This document shows positions 18,448-26,297 of a stretch of DNA of 64,000 nucleotides, in pieces. This DNA comes from Flavobacteriaceae bacterium D16. GTDB taxonomy: Bacteria > Bacteroidota > Bacteroidia > Flavobacteriales > Flavobacteriaceae. A model generated the notes under the pieces. It ran no database searches and was not told where the DNA came from. It was given only the letters and a program-made list of their open reading frames with translations. Within the stretch, counting starts at the first letter, position 1. Each line of letters starts with the position of its first letter. The stretch lies in assembly GCA_021295155.1 (NCBI GenBank), contig JAJTJC010000034.1, forward strand, positions 1 through 64,000, in the 5' to 3' direction. The position numbers and the translations under genes were made by a program.

Positions 18448-19566
18448 TTATTCAACGAGCTCAGTAATCTCAAGATCAAAAATGAGATCTGCGTTTGGAG
18501 GTATAGGTCCGCCACCCTGCGGGCCATATCCCAGGTAGGAGGGGATGAATAAGCGAACTTTATCGCCCACCTTCATGGTCAGCAATCCTTCTTTGAACCC
18601 AGCGATCAATCTGGAATCCGGAGTATAATTCATTGGAGATGGAGAGAAGTCACCCCGATGCATACGGTCAATCTCATCGAATTTTCCAAATTGTTTAGCA
18701 ATTTCTGAACTGCTGGTATCGAAAAGAGTACCGTCGCTCAACCATCCCGAATAATTTACCAACACTTGCTGTCCTACCTTGGGCTCTATTCCGGATCCTT
18801 CCTGGATCACGTGGATTTTCAACCCGGAGGGTAGAGCCTCAGCTGCTTCCTTTTGTGCTACTGCCTCGGACACAAAATCCTCTATGCTTTTTTTCATTGC
18901 CGCTTCGAGCGCTTCCTCTTCAGCGAAATAATCAGTCATCACTTTAACTGCATCAAACTTACGTGCTTCTTTTCCGTTACGCACGATTACTACCGCGTTC
19001 ATGGTCACCTCCGTTATGGGTTTATTTCCATCAGCAACTTCCACATTGGCTATGGAATCTACCACCGCAATGCCCTGTATAACTTCTCCAAACACGGTGT
19101 GCTTTCCATCCAGCCAAGGGGTTTCAGCATGGGTTATAAAAAACTGACAACCGTTGGTTTTATCTCCACCGGAATTCGCCATGGACAAAATTCCTTTGCC
19201 GCTGTGACGCAAAGAGTCGACTATTTCATTTCTAAAACGGTATCCGGGATTACCTCTTCCAGTAGCTGTAGGATCACCTCCCTGTATCATAAAATCCCTC
19301 ATAACCCTGTGAAAGGTTACGCCATCGTAGAACTTCTTTTCCTTGTATTCTTCGCTTACAAAAGGATTATTTCCTTCTGCCAGGGAAACAAAGTTTGCTA
19401 CTGTTACCGGCGTTTTTTCATGTTCCAGTTTCAGTACAATATTGCCCATATTGGTTTGAATATCTGCAAATAAACCGTCACCTAATTCTGCATACTGACT
19501 GCTTTTGCATCCTATAAGGATTAACAGCAGGGTAAACAAACCAAGGCTATTACTAAATGTTTTCAT
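18448..19566 (-). CDS. Cyclophilin-FKBP fusion lipoprotein (peptidyl-prolyl isomerase)
   Basis: 372 residues. A lipoprotein signal with lipobox LIGC (Cys about 20) is followed by a cyclophilin domain (about 30-185; VTFHRVMRDFMIQGGDPT, GCQFFITHAETPWLDGKHTVFG), a helical linker (about 200-250) and a C-terminal FKBP domain (about 260-372; VLVNYSGWLSDGTLFDTS, LIAGFKEGLLTMKVGDKVRL, LGYGPQGGG). Two unrelated isomerase folds in one chain suggest a periplasmic or outer-membrane folding factor. It follows gldI by 10 bp in an operon with nrnA, so it may help fold exported motility or surface proteins. That role is inference. Catalytic residues of both domains look intact. Confidence 0.92.
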   Translation of the reverse strand: MKTFSNSLGLFTLLLILIGCKSSQYAELGDGLFADIQTNMGNIVLKLEHEKTPVTVANFVSLAEGNNPFVSEEYKEKKFYDGVTFHRVMRDFMIQGGDPTATGRGNPGYRFRNEIVDSLRHSGKGILSMANSGGDKTNGCQFFITHAETPWLDGKHTVFGEVIQGIAVVDSIANVEVADGNKPITEVTMNAVVIVRNGKEARKFDAVKVMTDYFAEEEALEAAMKKSIEDFVSEAVAQKEAAEALPSGLKIHVIQEGSGIEPKVGQQVLVNYSGWLSDGTLFDTSSSEIAKQFGKFDEIDRMHRGDFSPSPMNYTPDSRLIAGFKEGLLTMKVGDKVRLFIPSYLGYGPQGGGPIPPNADLIFDLEITELVE

Positions 19567-19576
19567 AGGAGCTTTT

Positions 19577-20125
19577 TTAATCGTTATTGTTTTTTGATTG
19601 TTTTTCTACTTTAAGAATTTCTATGGTAGATTTTATGGGGAGGTTAGGCCCTATTCGATCATTGTCCCCAAGGTATCCAAATGCCATGGGGGAGGTAAAC
19701 AGAAAGGTTGCTTTTTCATTTTCCCTGAGCAATTTTACGCTGTTTCTCAGGCCAGGGAACATCTCCTGTTTATCAACTTTGTACTGGACAACACCAATTT
19801 CCTCCTGTGAATATATGATGTCGTTTTCCAGGCTGATAATGTCGTAAGTAAGGGTTACTAAATCATCGGGCTCAGCAAGTGACCCGGCCTCATTCCGGTT
19901 TTGGTAATAATACCAGGATCCTTCGCCAGAAGCAAGATAAGTATGTGCAGAGTCGGCTGCAATGATAGTATGGATAAGGACTTCTTCCTGTGCCAACATT
20001 TTTTTGTTCCGCGCAGCAGATTCATTTAAAAAACTATTGCCTGAGGCTTTTACGGGCTTTCTGGGTGCTGGTTCTCCACAAGCCGCCATACCCAGTAAGG
20101 CTATTAATAAAAAGCACTTTTTCAT
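19577..20125 (-). CDS. gldI: Gliding motility-associated peptidyl-prolyl isomerase GldI
   Basis: 182 residues with lipobox MAACG (Cys16) and a C-terminal FKBP-like domain (about 85-175; LVTLTYDIISLENDIIYSQ, FPGLRNSVKLLRENEKATFL, FGYLGDNDRIGPNLPIKSTI). GldI is a lipoprotein needed for gliding in Flavobacterium and found only in this phylum. It probably assists folding of periplasmic components of the motility and type IX secretion machinery. It overlaps the nrnA stop by 4 bp (ATGA) and is followed at 10 bp by the cyclophilin-FKBP gene. Its presence fits the SprB-like adhesin at the right end of the window. Confidence 0.88.
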   Translation of the reverse strand: MKKCFLLIALLGMAACGEPAPRKPVKASGNSFLNESAARNKKMLAQEEVLIHTIIAADSAHTYLASGEGSWYYYQNRNEAGSLAEPDDLVTLTYDIISLENDIIYSQEEIGVVQYKVDKQEMFPGLRNSVKLLRENEKATFLFTSPMAFGYLGDNDRIGPNLPIKSTIEILKVEKQSKNNND

Positions 20126-21138
20126 TTTGCCAATTCAGATTTGTATTGATCTAATAACGCAACAAAACGTTTGGTAGTCTCTTCCATGGTCAGTTCGCTT
20201 TTTCCTCCTGCGGCATTTGTATGGCCTCCTCCCTGAAAATGTGTCCTTGCAAACTTATTGACAGAAAATTCCCCTTCAGATCGGAACGAAATTTTAATGA
20301 TTCCTTCATCCCGGTTCTCTATAAAAATTACCGCAAAACGAATGTTCTCCAAAGTCAGGCCATAATTTACAAACCCTTCGGTATCACCCTTTCGGAAATG
20401 ATTCGCGTCTAACTCATCCTGCGTCAGAGTAATGTATGCCGTCTTGTATTCTTGTATAATGACCAAATTATTTAGGGCACAACCCAGTAAGCGTAATCGG
20501 TCCGGAGTATTAGTATCAAATATCCTGTTGTGAATTTCACTATTGTTGGCCCCTTTGTCAATAAGATCAGCAACCACCCGGTGGGTTCTGCTGGTTGTAG
20601 AAGCAAATTTGAAAGATCCGGTATCCGTCAAAATCCCAGCATACAGGCAGTTAGCTATATCTGCAGTTATAGATTCACTATCTCCCAGGGACTCAATGAA
20701 GTTATACACCATTTCTGCGGTTGAGCTCATACTCACATCGGAATACATGATACTGGCGTAATCCTGAGGCGCCTGATGATGGTCAATCATCACAATAGGA
20801 GCTGTTACTTTATAAAGCGATTTTGCCACGGCTCCGCTTCTGCTGAGGTCGTTAAAATCAAGCGTAAAAACTGCAGTAGCTTCCAGAATGAGTTTTTCTG
20901 CGGTAGCTTGGTCCCATTCATAAATAAGGATATCCTGGGTGCCAGGAATCCACTTAAGGAATTTCGGGAAATCATTGGGGACTATAACCCTTGCTTCATG
21001 TCCCTTCGACCGTAAATAATGGCAGAGCCCCAGGGTAGAGCCAATAGCATCACCATCGGGGTTTTTATGAGGAACTATAATTATTTTTTGTGGCTTGGAA
21101 AGAAGCTGCTGAACGGATCGAACTTGTGGCAAATTCAT
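20122..21138 (-). CDS. nrnA: DHH-family phosphoesterase, NrnA-like oligoribonuclease/pAp phosphatase
   Basis: 338 residues from the ATG at 21138. DHH motifs for two manganese ions are present: IVPHKNPDGDAIGS, FTLDFNDLSRSG, VMIDHHQAP and LTDTGSFKF. The DHHA1 domain ends in HFQGGGHTNAAGG. NrnA-type enzymes degrade 2-5-nt RNAs and dephosphorylate pAp in the cytoplasm. An upstream extension to 21384 is open but overlaps the divergent PhoD-like gene and lies beyond the promoter, so it was rejected. A TATCTTTG box is 5 nt before the ATG. It is the first gene of an operon with gldI and the isomerase fusion. Confidence 0.9.
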   Translation of the reverse strand: MNLPQVRSVQQLLSKPQKIIIVPHKNPDGDAIGSTLGLCHYLRSKGHEARVIVPNDFPKFLKWIPGTQDILIYEWDQATAEKLILEATAVFTLDFNDLSRSGAVAKSLYKVTAPIVMIDHHQAPQDYASIMYSDVSMSSTAEMVYNFIESLGDSESITADIANCLYAGILTDTGSFKFASTTSRTHRVVADLIDKGANNSEIHNRIFDTNTPDRLRLLGCALNNLVIIQEYKTAYITLTQDELDANHFRKGDTEGFVNYGLTLENIRFAVIFIENRDEGIIKISFRSEGEFSVNKFARTHFQGGGHTNAAGGKSELTMEETTKRFVALLDQYKSELAK

Positions 21139-21143
21139 GCGCT

Positions 21144-21151
21144 CAAAGATA
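21144..21151 (-). promoter_or_regulatory. -7 promoter box for nrnA-gldI-isomerase
   Basis: Minus-strand TATCTTTG, exact TAnnTTTG match, 5 nt before the nrnA ATG at 21138. It decides the start and predicts a leaderless message. Confidence 0.55.
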
Positions 21152-21185
21152 CAATTTAATAATATAGGGGTAGTACTATATGCAG

Positions 21186-21193
21186 TATTTTTG
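21186..21193 (+). promoter_or_regulatory. -7 promoter box for the PhoD-like gene
   Basis: TATTTTTG matches TAnnTTTG and lies 21 nt before the ATG at 21215, divergent from the nrnA box. Confidence 0.55.
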
Positions 21194-21214
21194 TAGAGAA
21201 CATTACCCGATACT

Positions 21215-22243
21215 ATGAGAATTACTTTTATTATGCTGTTGCTTGCGGCAATGGTCATCAGTTGTAAAACCACAGTAGCACCTGCTAGTGGAATTACCCC
21301 TAAGAAGGAGTTAAAAATTGCTTTTGGTTCCTGTAATAAACACAACCTTGATAACCTCTTTTGGGACGACATTCTCAATCTCAATCCGGACTTATGGATT
21401 TGGGGTGGGGATAATATTTATGCCGATACCGATGATATGGTTAAGATGCAGGCAATGTACGAGGAACAGAATCAGGTTCCGGGATACAAGGAATTAAGGA
21501 AAAAAGTTAAGCTTTTGGGTACATGGGATGATCATGACTACGGCTTGAATGATGGGGGTGTGGAATTTAAAGCCAAGGACCAAAGCCAACAGGTATTTCT
21601 TGATTTCCTGGATGTTTCAAAGGATGATTCACGAAGATCGCAAAAAGGGGTATACCATGTCTACGATTATCAGGGAATAGGCGGAAGTGTGAGGATACTG
21701 ATTCTGGATACCCGTTATTTTAGAACATCACTGGTAGAAGATGCTGACTCTCAAAAAAGATATGGGCCAGATCTTTCCGGTCAGGGTACAATACTCGGAG
21801 AACAGCAATGGACTTGGTTGGCCAATCAATTGGAAACCTCCAAAGCCGATTTTAATCTTATTATTAGCAGCATCCAGTTTATATCCGGGGAACATGGATT
21901 TGAATGCTGGGCAAATTTCCCGAATGAAGTATCCCGAATGGAGCAATTGATCGCAAACTCGGGAGCCAAGGGTGTAATTGTATTGTCAGGAGACCGACAT
22001 ATCTCGGAATTCTCAAAAAAAACCATATCCGGACTTCCCTATCCTTTGATTGACTTTACCAGTAGTGGATTAACGCATGCCTACCGAAAATTTGACGGGG
22101 AACCTAATAGGTACCGTGAAGGAGAAGTTGTTTCAACCGAAAGTTTTGGATGGTTAACCCTGGACCTTGAAACTGGTGAAGTTATTATGCAGATGAGGGG
22201 TGATGAAGGGCAAATCTTCCAGGAATTAAAGCAGGCGTATTAA
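21215..22243 (+). CDS. Alkaline phosphatase D (PhoD)-like lipoprotein
   Basis: 342 residues with lipobox VISC (Cys17), so probably anchored facing the periplasm. The metallophosphatase core has IAFGSCNKHN, WIWGGDNIYAD, LLGTWDDHDYGLND and VLSGDRHISEFSK, the metal-ligand blocks of the PhoD family. PhoD enzymes hydrolyse phosphodiesters and monoesters with calcium and iron; the substrate here is not predictable. Compared with Tat-exported PhoD, this one is shorter and has a lipoprotein signal with no twin arginines. It is monocistronic and lies just upstream of ndk, which has its own promoter box. Confidence 0.88.
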   Translation: MRITFIMLLLAAMVISCKTTVAPASGITPKKELKIAFGSCNKHNLDNLFWDDILNLNPDLWIWGGDNIYADTDDMVKMQAMYEEQNQVPGYKELRKKVKLLGTWDDHDYGLNDGGVEFKAKDQSQQVFLDFLDVSKDDSRRSQKGVYHVYDYQGIGGSVRILILDTRYFRTSLVEDADSQKRYGPDLSGQGTILGEQQWTWLANQLETSKADFNLIISSIQFISGEHGFECWANFPNEVSRMEQLIANSGAKGVIVLSGDRHISEFSKKTISGLPYPLIDFTSSGLTHAYRKFDGEPNRYREGEVVSTESFGWLTLDLETGEVIMQMRGDEGQIFQELKQAY

Positions 22244-22268
22244 TGTTGTGGGTTGCTGTTAGAAAGTG

Positions 22269-22276
22269 TATTTTTG
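22269..22276 (+). promoter_or_regulatory. -7 promoter box for ndk
   Basis: TATTTTTG matches TAnnTTTG and lies 15 nt before the ndk ATG at 22292. A TTG at 22245-22247 is 21 nt upstream and could serve as the -33 element. Confidence 0.6.
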
Positions 22277-22291
22277 CCCAAAATTTTTAAA

Positions 22292-22711
22292 ATGGCAGGA
22301 AACAGAACGTTTACGATGATTAAACCCGATGCCGTAGAAAACGGATACATCGGTCCTATTCTGGAAAAGATCACCTCAGCAGGGTTTAAAATCGTAGCTA
22401 TGAAATATACACAGCTCAGTAAGCGCGATGCTGGAGAATTCTATGCAATTCATAAAGAACGCCCTTTCTTTAATGAGTTGGTTACATTCATGACCAGGGG
22501 TCCAATAGTATCAGCTATATTGGAGAAGGAAAATGCAGTTGAGGATTTCAGGGCACTGATTGGTGCTACCAATCCGCAGGAAGCCGCAGAAGGTACTATT
22601 AGAAAACTATATGCAAAGGATATAGGGGAAAATGCCGTTCATGGTTCTGATAGCGATGAAAATGCAGCTATCGAAGGAGCCTTTCATTTTTCCGGCAGGG
22701 AAATTTACTAA
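22292..22711 (+). CDS. ndk: Nucleoside diphosphate kinase
   Basis: 139 residues from the ATG at 22292, the normal Ndk length. The enzyme transfers the gamma phosphate of ATP to NDPs through a phosphohistidine. Visible are [15 protein letters not shown], the family block [11 protein letters not shown] and [15 protein letters not shown], which carries the active-site His in the NxxHGSD motif. An in-frame TTG at 22253 would add 13 residues but lies upstream of the promoter box and is rejected. A palindromic hairpin with a T-run follows the stop codon. Confidence 0.97.
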   Translation: MAGNRTFTMIKPDAVENGYIGPILEKITSAGFKIVAMKYTQLSKRDAGEFYAIHKERPFFNELVTFMTRGPIVSAILEKENAVEDFRALIGATNPQEAAEGTIRKLYAKDIGENAVHGSDSDENAAIEGAFHFSGREIY

Positions 22712-22719
22712 AACATAAT

Positions 22720-22746
22720 ATCGGCCCTGCAGGGCCGATTCTTTTT
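22720..22746 (+). terminator. Intrinsic terminator after ndk
   Basis: A perfect 20-bp palindrome (22720-22739, ATCGGCCCTG and its inverse) is followed by TTCTTTTT. It lies 8 nt after the ndk stop and ends at the stop of the convergent DUF721 gene. Confidence 0.75.
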
Positions 22747-23038
22747 ATCGGAGTATCAGCTTCAGGATTACTTCTCTTCCCAGATCTTCATTGAGCATCT
22801 CAATGATTTTGGAAGTCCCGAGACTTAGTTCTTCACGCAGTACAGAAGAAGTGAGATTTACATATAAGACCTGCTTACGCAGGCTTACTCCCTTTGTATA
22901 TTGCTTCACCCCATTACCCAAAACCCTTTCCCAGGCTTCCCTGACGTTTACTTCGTCAATACCGCTTTGGAGTTTGTTGGTAGATATAAATTCCTGCAGT
23001 GCTTCTTCTATTGATTGCTGGTTCTTGTGTTTAGCCAT
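22745..23038 (-). CDS. DUF721 (DciA-like) small protein
   Basis: 97 residues of the DUF721 family: an N-terminal helix (SIEEALQEFISTN), then VREAWERVLGNGVKQYTKGVSLRKQVLYVNLTSSVLREEL, the typical helix-strand pattern. In many bacteria the DUF721 gene sits by recF or dnaA, and the related DciA protein loads or assists the replicative helicase DnaB. Here it is two genes downstream of recF on the same strand, which fits a replication role, although activity is inferred from family and context only. The gap to the upstream lipoprotein gene is 2 bp. Confidence 0.85.
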   Translation of the reverse strand: MAKHKNQQSIEEALQEFISTNKLQSGIDEVNVREAWERVLGNGVKQYTKGVSLRKQVLYVNLTSSVLREELSLGTSKIIEMLNEDLGREVILKLILR

Positions 23039-23040
23039 GA

Positions 23041-23457
23041 TCAGTCCAGTTCAAGGGGTTTATAACGTTTGTAATGATAAGTGACCCCAGTTTCACTTAT
23101 GACTTCAAACCGTTCCTCCGATAAGCTAAGCAGGGTTTCTTCCCATGAAATTTCAGCATTGGAATACTTTATTATCAGGGCATTTTTTCCCGATAAAATG
23201 GTAAACTGCTCTGCATCATTGGAGGTGTTATATGTGCCGTTAAATTGGGGTTGCATCTTTTTCCGAAAGCCCTCTTTGCCATTGATCTCAATAAAATCGA
23301 TTGAAGTATTCACTTCATAGGTTTTGGTGTTTCCATCAGGAAAGACCACCTTTTCAATTTCCCAGTAACCATTAAGCAAGGGAAGCGAAGCGGGATCAAC
23401 CTTGGAAATACAACCCACGAACAATAAAAGGGCTACCACTGAGCAGAAAGCTTTCAT
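23041..23457 (-). CDS. Lipocalin-like lipoprotein
   Basis: 138 residues with lipobox FVGC (Cys16), so exported and lipid-anchored. The mature part resembles the lipocalin-like domains of flavobacteria: LLNGYWEIEKVVFPDG at the start, then alternating strands ending TYHYKRYKPL. No ligand can be named. It lies between recF (stop 1 bp upstream) and the DUF721 gene (2 bp downstream), so it is locked into the recF operon despite an apparently unrelated location and role. Confidence 0.75.
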   Translation of the reverse strand: MKAFCSVVALLLFVGCISKVDPASLPLLNGYWEIEKVVFPDGNTKTYEVNTSIDFIEINGKEGFRKKMQPQFNGTYNTSNDAEQFTILSGKNALIIKYSNAEISWEETLLSLSEERFEVISETGVTYHYKRYKPLELD

Positions 23458-23458
23458 A

Positions 23459-24538
23459 CTACAATTTAAAAATTTTATAGGATTGGTGAATGGCTCTGAC
23501 TACATTTTCAGTGCGTTCCGGATGGGTGTCACTAAGGAAGATCTGCCCAAAATTTTCATCTTCCACCAGGGTAATAATGTGCGCTACCCGATTTTCATCC
23601 AGTTTATCAAAGATGTCGTCAAGCAATAAAATCGGGTTGGTTTTTTCCTGTTTTTTGATCAGTTGAAACTGGGCAAATTTAAGGGAAATGAGGAATGACT
23701 TCTGTTGTCCCTGGCTCCCAAATTTCTTTATCGGATGATCTGAAATCTCAAAGCGCAAATCGTCCTTATGGATACCAACACTGGTGTACTGCAAAGCCCG
23801 GTCGCGATTAATGTTACTGCGCAGTTGCTCAAGTAATTCTCCATCCTGCAGCGTACTCTGATATCGGAGGTTTACGAGTTCATTTCCCCCGGAAATAGCC
23901 TGATATTGCTCACGAAAAAGGGGAACAAAGGCTTCCAGAAAAAGTATACGTTCTTGGAATATTAAAGTACCCAGCAGTTGAAGTTGTTCGTCGTATACAG
24001 ACAGTGTATCTGAATCAAAAGTATTGTTAAGCGCAAAAAATTTGAGCAAGGAATTGCGTTGTGCCAGCACCTTATTATACCGAATGAGATTCCTTAAATA
24101 CTCGGGATTGGATTGAGAAATTACCCCATCCATGAATTTCCTTCTGGTTTCGCTTCCCTCGAGGATAAGGTCCCGATCGGAGGGAGATATCATAACCAAC
24201 GGTAAAAGGCCGATATGATCAGAAAGGCGATCATACACCTTTCCATTCCTTTTGATCATTCTTTTACCCCCCTTTTTTAAGCTACAAACAATTTTTTCTC
24301 CCCTTCCGTTCTTTTCAAAAGAACCTTCCAGGAGAAAAAAATCCTTCCCATGGGTAATATTCTGTGAAGCAATAGGATTAAAATAGCTTTTACCGAGTGC
24401 CAGGTGGTAAATAGCATCCAGGATATTGGTCTTCCCAATACCGTTGTTGCCAACAAAACAGTTTATTTTATTGTCAAATTCGAATTCTCGAGATTCAAAA
24501 TTCTTGTAATTAACGAGTGATAATTGCTTTAAATGCAC
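23459..24538 (-). CDS. recF: DNA replication and repair protein RecF
   Basis: 359 residues. An SMC-like ATPase that helps load RecA at gaps. The N-terminus ([19 protein letters not shown]) precedes the Walker A loop GNNGIGKTN (30-38). The signature region [20 protein letters not shown] and Walker [16 protein letters not shown] are in the second half. No ATG is available between the upstream stop and the conserved N-terminus, so a GTG start at 24538 is used. dnaA, dnaN and gyrB are not adjacent, so this is not a classical origin cluster. It heads a three-gene unit with the lipocalin-like and DUF721 genes. Confidence 0.95.
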   Translation of the reverse strand: MHLKQLSLVNYKNFESREFEFDNKINCFVGNNGIGKTNILDAIYHLALGKSYFNPIASQNITHGKDFFLLEGSFEKNGRGEKIVCSLKKGGKRMIKRNGKVYDRLSDHIGLLPLVMISPSDRDLILEGSETRRKFMDGVISQSNPEYLRNLIRYNKVLAQRNSLLKFFALNNTFDSDTLSVYDEQLQLLGTLIFQERILFLEAFVPLFREQYQAISGGNELVNLRYQSTLQDGELLEQLRSNINRDRALQYTSVGIHKDDLRFEISDHPIKKFGSQGQQKSFLISLKFAQFQLIKKQEKTNPILLLDDIFDKLDENRVAHIITLVEDENFGQIFLSDTHPERTENVVRAIHQSYKIFKL

Positions 24539-24625
24539 CGTAGCTCTTTAATTTAGAAGTCTGCCAAGGCAGTAAAATATTCAAAATTAAGGAATAATTA
24601 CCCTTTAGATTTTGGATAAAAACTT

Positions 24626-24633
24626 TATTTTTG
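24626..24633 (+). promoter_or_regulatory. -7 promoter box for the TPR-ribH unit
   Basis: TATTTTTG matches TAnnTTTG and lies 19 nt before the ATG at 24653. Confidence 0.55.
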
Positions 24634-24652
24634 CGCGACCAAACAGAATAAG

Positions 24653-25420
24653 ATGGCAACATACAAGAAAAGGGGTTACAAACCTAAGAATAAGGCCGAG
24701 GAGAAGGAAATGGACATTAAGGGAAGCGCTACGGCTGAGGTTTTTAGTACCCTTGATGAAAGCGCATCCAAATCGGAACAGTGGGTTTCCAAAAACCAGA
24801 ACTATATCCTGGGTACCATTGCTGCCATTGCTGTTGTGGTGCTGGGTTATCTGGCATACAACCAATTTATATTGGAACCTAAGTCGGTTGAAGCAAACAA
24901 TGAATTGTACTACCCGCAGCAGTACTTTGAGCAGGCACAGCAAAATCCGGAAATAAAGGATTCACTCTTCCTGTTAGCACTCAATGGTGGTGAGGGAAAG
25001 TATGGATTGCTGGATATAATTGATGAATACAAAGGAACCAAAGCGGCTAATATCGCCACGTATGCTGCGGGAATGTCCTACCTGAATTTGCAGCAATACG
25101 ACAAGGCTATCGACTTCCTGGAGCAGTATTCTCCAGATGAAGAAATTACCGGAGCTTTGGCTGTTGGTGGTATTGGAGATGCTTTTATGCAATTGGGACA
25201 ACCCTCAGACGCTCTGGGGTATTATGAAAAAGCCCTTGGTTCGGATGATAATGAATTTACTACCCCCCGCTATCTCTACAAGGCGGGAGTAACAGCCATG
25301 GAATTAGAGGATTACAGCAAGGCGCTGCAATACTTCCAGAGGATTAAGGACGATTATCCCACCTCAAGTGAGGCCGGCTCTATAGATGCGCTTATTGGTA
25401 TGGCCAAAAGAGGCAGTTAA
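24653..25420 (+). CDS. Membrane-anchored tetratricopeptide protein (YfgM-like)
   Basis: 255 residues. A charged N-terminal cytoplasmic segment (about 1-48), one transmembrane helix (about 50-70, YILGTIAAIAVVVLGYLAY) and a periplasmic region with four or more TPR units (from about 105; YDKAIDFLEQYSPDEE, SDALGYYEKALGSDDN, YSKALQYFQRIKDDYP). The layout resembles E. coli YfgM, which works with periplasmic chaperones at the Sec translocon. That role is inferred from architecture. Its TAA overlaps the ribH ATG by one base, giving tight translational coupling. Confidence 0.85.
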   Translation: MATYKKRGYKPKNKAEEKEMDIKGSATAEVFSTLDESASKSEQWVSKNQNYILGTIAAIAVVVLGYLAYNQFILEPKSVEANNELYYPQQYFEQAQQNPEIKDSLFLLALNGGEGKYGLLDIIDEYKGTKAANIATYAAGMSYLNLQQYDKAIDFLEQYSPDEEITGALAVGGIGDAFMQLGQPSDALGYYEKALGSDDNEFTTPRYLYKAGVTAMELEDYSKALQYFQRIKDDYPTSSEAGSIDALIGMAKRGS

Positions 25421-25905
25421 TGGCCACTGCAGGAAAAAACCTTTCGGAATACGATAAATCCGGGCTTCCTCAGGCAAATATTATGAGGATAGGCTTGGTG
25501 GTGTCTGAATGGAACAATCAAATCACAGAGAACCTTTATAAGGGTGCTTACAAAACACTTGTTGATTGCGGGGTAGCTGAAGAAAATATTATCCGCTGGG
25601 ATGTCCCCGGTAGTTTTGAGCTTACCTATGGCTGTAAGAAAATGATTGAAGTCTTGGATCCCGATGCCGTTATTGCTATTGGTAGTGTCATCAGAGGGGA
25701 AACCAAACACTTCGATTTCGTAGCTGGCGCGACTGCTGAAGGAATAAAGGACCTGAATATCAAATATAATACGCCTACCATTTTCTGTGTTCTTACAGAC
25801 GATACCTTACAGCAGGCGATCGATAGAAGTGGAGGAGCTCACGGCAACAAAGGAGCTGAAGCTGCCGTAGCCGCTATAAAGATGGCTTCTTTGTCGCAAA
25901 AATAA
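25420..25905 (+). CDS. ribH: 6,7-dimethyl-8-ribityllumazine synthase
   Basis: 161 residues, normal length. RibH condenses 5-amino-6-ribitylamino-uracil with dihydroxybutanone phosphate, the penultimate step to riboflavin, and forms icosahedral or pentameric shells. Conserved blocks are WDVPGSFELTYG, AIGSVIRGETKHFDFVA (general-base His about 95) and GVLTDDT-type FCVLTDDTLQQAIDRSG, followed by HGNKGAEAAVAAI. It is translationally coupled to the TPR gene (TAATG). No FMN riboswitch is seen upstream, and no other rib genes are nearby. Confidence 0.96.
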   Translation: MATAGKNLSEYDKSGLPQANIMRIGLVVSEWNNQITENLYKGAYKTLVDCGVAEENIIRWDVPGSFELTYGCKKMIEVLDPDAVIAIGSVIRGETKHFDFVAGATAEGIKDLNIKYNTPTIFCVLTDDTLQQAIDRSGGAHGNKGAEAAVAAIKMASLSQK

Positions 25906-25988
25906 ACCGAGATATTCCCGAAATACCGGAACAGCTTACACTTAACAATTTTTGGGAACTATGCTTCGTCACTTCCTGTGATTTTAAG

Positions 25989-25996
25989 TACCTTTG
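25989..25996 (+). promoter_or_regulatory. -7 promoter box for the small protein-mutL unit
   Basis: TACCTTTG matches TAnnTTTG and lies 13 nt before the ATG at 26010. Confidence 0.5.
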
Positions 25997-26009
25997 ATTT
26001 GCTCAGATT

Positions 26010-26291
26010 ATGGGAAGGTTTTCAAGGTTAAGAAAGAACAAGAAGTTTGACTATAACCCCCGTTATTACGATAAGGGGGAGGGGAATCCCTTTAAGATTG
26101 AACGCAAACTTGACAAGTTCAGAACCACATACAATTCCGCAGGAGGAATTAAGGGAAAATTTCGAAGTGCAATGGAAGACCGAAGCCGAAAAGGGGATCC
26201 ATATCTCCGGCTGAGGATGCTTATCATAATAGCGATATTGGTGTTGATATTCCTTTTCATAATCGATTTTGATCTATCAATATTTTTCTAA
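26010..26291 (+). CDS. Small basic single-pass membrane protein
   Basis: 93 residues. The first 65 are strongly basic and hydrophilic (SRLRKNKKFDYNPRYYDKGE, many Lys and Arg), and the last 25 form one very hydrophobic helix (LIIIAILVLIFLFIIDFDL). It should be a tail-anchored inner-membrane protein with its N-terminus in the cytoplasm. Homologues in flavobacteria are sometimes named as riboflavin synthase subunits because of ribH next door, but nothing in the sequence supports that. It precedes mutL by 6 bp and shares its promoter. Function unknown. Confidence 0.8.
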   Translation: MGRFSRLRKNKKFDYNPRYYDKGEGNPFKIERKLDKFRTTYNSAGGIKGKFRSAMEDRSRKGDPYLRLRMLIIIAILVLIFLFIIDFDLSIFF

Positions 26292-26297
26292 TCATTA

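Noticed and set aside
21139-21384. An 82-codon upstream extension of nrnA
   Set aside because: It crosses the divergent PhoD-like gene and both promoter boxes, and the DHH proteins of this type begin near the ATG at 21138.
22253-22291. A TTG start giving ndk 13 extra residues
   Set aside because: The extra codons contain the TATTTTTG promoter box, and the ATG at 22292 gives the standard Ndk N-terminus.
22745-24652. Replication origin near recF
   Set aside because: No dnaA, dnaN or gyrB is adjacent and no cluster of DnaA boxes was seen.
25906-26009. FMN riboswitch near ribH
   Set aside because: The spacers on both sides lack the conserved RFN-element blocks, and ribH is translationally coupled to the TPR gene.
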